Shown one piece after another: positions 62,801-64,000 of a stretch of 64,000 nt of DNA. Numbering within the stretch: position 1 is the first letter of the stretch; each line of letters opens with the position of its first letter. This DNA comes from Glandiceps talaboti (taxonomy: Eukaryota > Hemichordata > Enteropneusta > Spengelidae). The stretch lies in NCBI RefSeq assembly GCF_964340395.1, contig NC_135562.1, positions 21,433,892 through 21,497,891 on the forward strand. Direction: 5' to 3'. The notes below the pieces were generated by a model, which had not been told where the DNA came from, did not search any database, and worked only from the letters and a program-made list of their open reading frames with translations. A program made the position numbers and the translations under genes.

Positions 62801-63930
62801 CTGCACACACAATGAATACTCACTATTAAACAAAGCTTACTCCAGAAATCACCACACAATAAATAGTCACTATTAAACATTTAGCTTACTCCAGAAATTA
62901 CCACATTTTCAACAATTGTAGTCACACCTTTCTCTAAGTATTACAGGCACTGACTGAGGTAAGCAGGTCAAAGCTGACACGCTGCTTGCCATACTCAAGC
63001 TCAAACACATTCCTTACTCAAACTAGTAATACAGAGGGGTAGGACGCGGCATCGAATAAACCAATCAGGACACTTGGAATCGACCATGTGACCCATGAAT
63101 TTTCTCTCGAAGATTGATACCACCTGTTGCCCTCTTGTGGTGAGATATACATTTCGCATGTTGCAGTACATTGTGGAGTTTGCGGGACATTAAAACAGAT
63201 TGCCAAAACAGCATATTATTTGAAATGAATTGCCAAAACGTCGCGTCTTTTGCGTGGGAAATAAACAAAAACGCAATTGATAATATTTTACTTTAATCAA
63301 TATTTGGTGCCGAAGAGTTGCGGTAGGCTTGAACACACATTTGATTCCGGTCTATATTATTTTCATAAAATTACGTAAAAATAATCATTAAACAGTAGTC
63401 GTCATATCTGTGTCGCTTCAAAATATACCCTTTGAATGAAGGAGAAAACGTAACAACATCATTTGACTGATTAAACAAATACTTGTAAGTTTGCCCAAAA
63501 CAGAAAGAGTCCGTGAATGAGGGAGATGTGGTTTCAATCTTTCGATGAAAAAGAACACCAAAGTGTCCTACCCCTTCTTTTTTAGCAAATGAGCAAATTG
63601 AGTAAATTGAGCAAATGCTGAGCTTGTGGAGGTTGAATTTTCAAATTCCAGTACTTTCATGGATGTTTGCCAAGATTCGTATCATTTGAGCTCGCGATCG
63701 CGCGACAAGACAGAGAAGTAAATTCTACGACTGTTGGGGGGCGCTATTCAATCGGTACACTCCTAGCGCAGCGTCCCACACATTCTATTTATATTCCAAT
63801 GCGATTCGATTGAGTTAAATATATGTATTTCTCTGTGTATTATAATTATATATTAATTAGCGATTCAAGATACTGAAATAATTACAAACAAGAACTTGAC
63901 CGAACTTGTTGTTGTTGTCTTTATTCATGT
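62801..63930. other. Intron upstream of e1, unique sequence
   Basis: I searched the minus strand for the missing N-terminal exon(s) of CSE1L and found none. Contains scattered CpG (CTCGCGATCGCGCGAC near 63,690) but no supported gene. Confidence 0.5.
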
Positions 63931-63970
63931 TATTCAATATTGTTATAGACACCAGAATTGTGGAGTCATG

Positions 63971-64000
63971 ATGGGTGAATGGTTAGCGTAACCGGCTTGG
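63971..64000 (+). other. tRNA-like head, cut by window edge
   Basis: GATGGGTGAATGGTTAGCGT followed by AACCGGCTTGG looks like the D-arm and A-box part of a tRNA or a tRNA-derived SINE head. Only 30 bases are visible. Confidence 0.3.

Noticed and set aside
62801-64000. Missing first exon(s) of CSE1L
   Set aside because: Searched on the minus strand for the N-terminal importin-beta region; no matching frame with splice sites was found, so it is taken to be outside the window.

Overview
This is a eukaryotic window, about 60% tandem repeat by eye. It holds one recognisable gene: CSE1L (exportin-2/CAS, the nuclear export receptor that returns importin-alpha to the cytoplasm with RanGTP). The gene is on the minus strand, running from about 62.8 kb (5' side) down to a stop codon at 11,755. 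I placed 22 coding exons by hand, each with AG/GT splice sites and compatible phases. Together they give 2,679 nt, or 892 residues plus stop. They match animal CSE1L from about residue 77 of the human protein to the C terminus; the first one or two exons lie to the right of the window. Spliceosomal introns, microsatellites, MITE-like and retroelement fragments, and an animal-like CSE1L point to a marine invertebrate. Minisatellites that duplicate exon-intron boundaries have, as I recall, been described in amphioxus under the name 'mirage' minisatellites, so a cephalochordate is my best guess, but the sequence alone does not prove it.

Layout. 1-0.7 kb: end of a 42-bp array. 0.7-7.3 kb: low-complexity DNA with two or three candidate exons of neighbouring genes (minus-strand first exon near 4.6 kb, plus-strand first exon near 4.05 kb, a DEG/ENaC-like exon near 6.3 kb) and foldback elements. 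7.8-9.8 kb: a 32-bp array. 10.8-11.7 kb: 3' flank and 3' UTR of CSE1L with its own repeats. 11.755-62.8 kb: CSE1L. Nearly every intron holds its own private minisatellite. The two largest are a 34-bp array of about 500 copies (23.3-40.3 kb) and a 30/31/33-bp array of roughly 245 copies (47.8-55.4 kb). 62.8-64 kb: the intron upstream of the first exon seen, with a tRNA-like fragment at the window edge.

The most interesting theme is how the arrays relate to the splice sites. In at least four introns the repeat unit includes the last bases of the upstream exon plus the 5' splice site, so the real donor is followed by about 6 to 28 copies of itself (after exons at 14,050, 15,696, 56,013 and 57,962). 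Two or three further arrays begin inside donor or acceptor sequence. One unit (42 bp, after the exon ending at 56,013) keeps the reading frame, so decoy-donor use could add 14 or 28 residues. Other points are a 6.8-7.1 kb higher-order duplication inside the giant array, a retroelement 3' end inserted in an array with a 13-bp target duplication, a 387-bp foldback element with a 9-bp duplication, a 362-bp MITE-like inverted repeat, and a three-copy dispersed element. Most long open frames here are repeats whose unit length is a multiple of three and are not genes.
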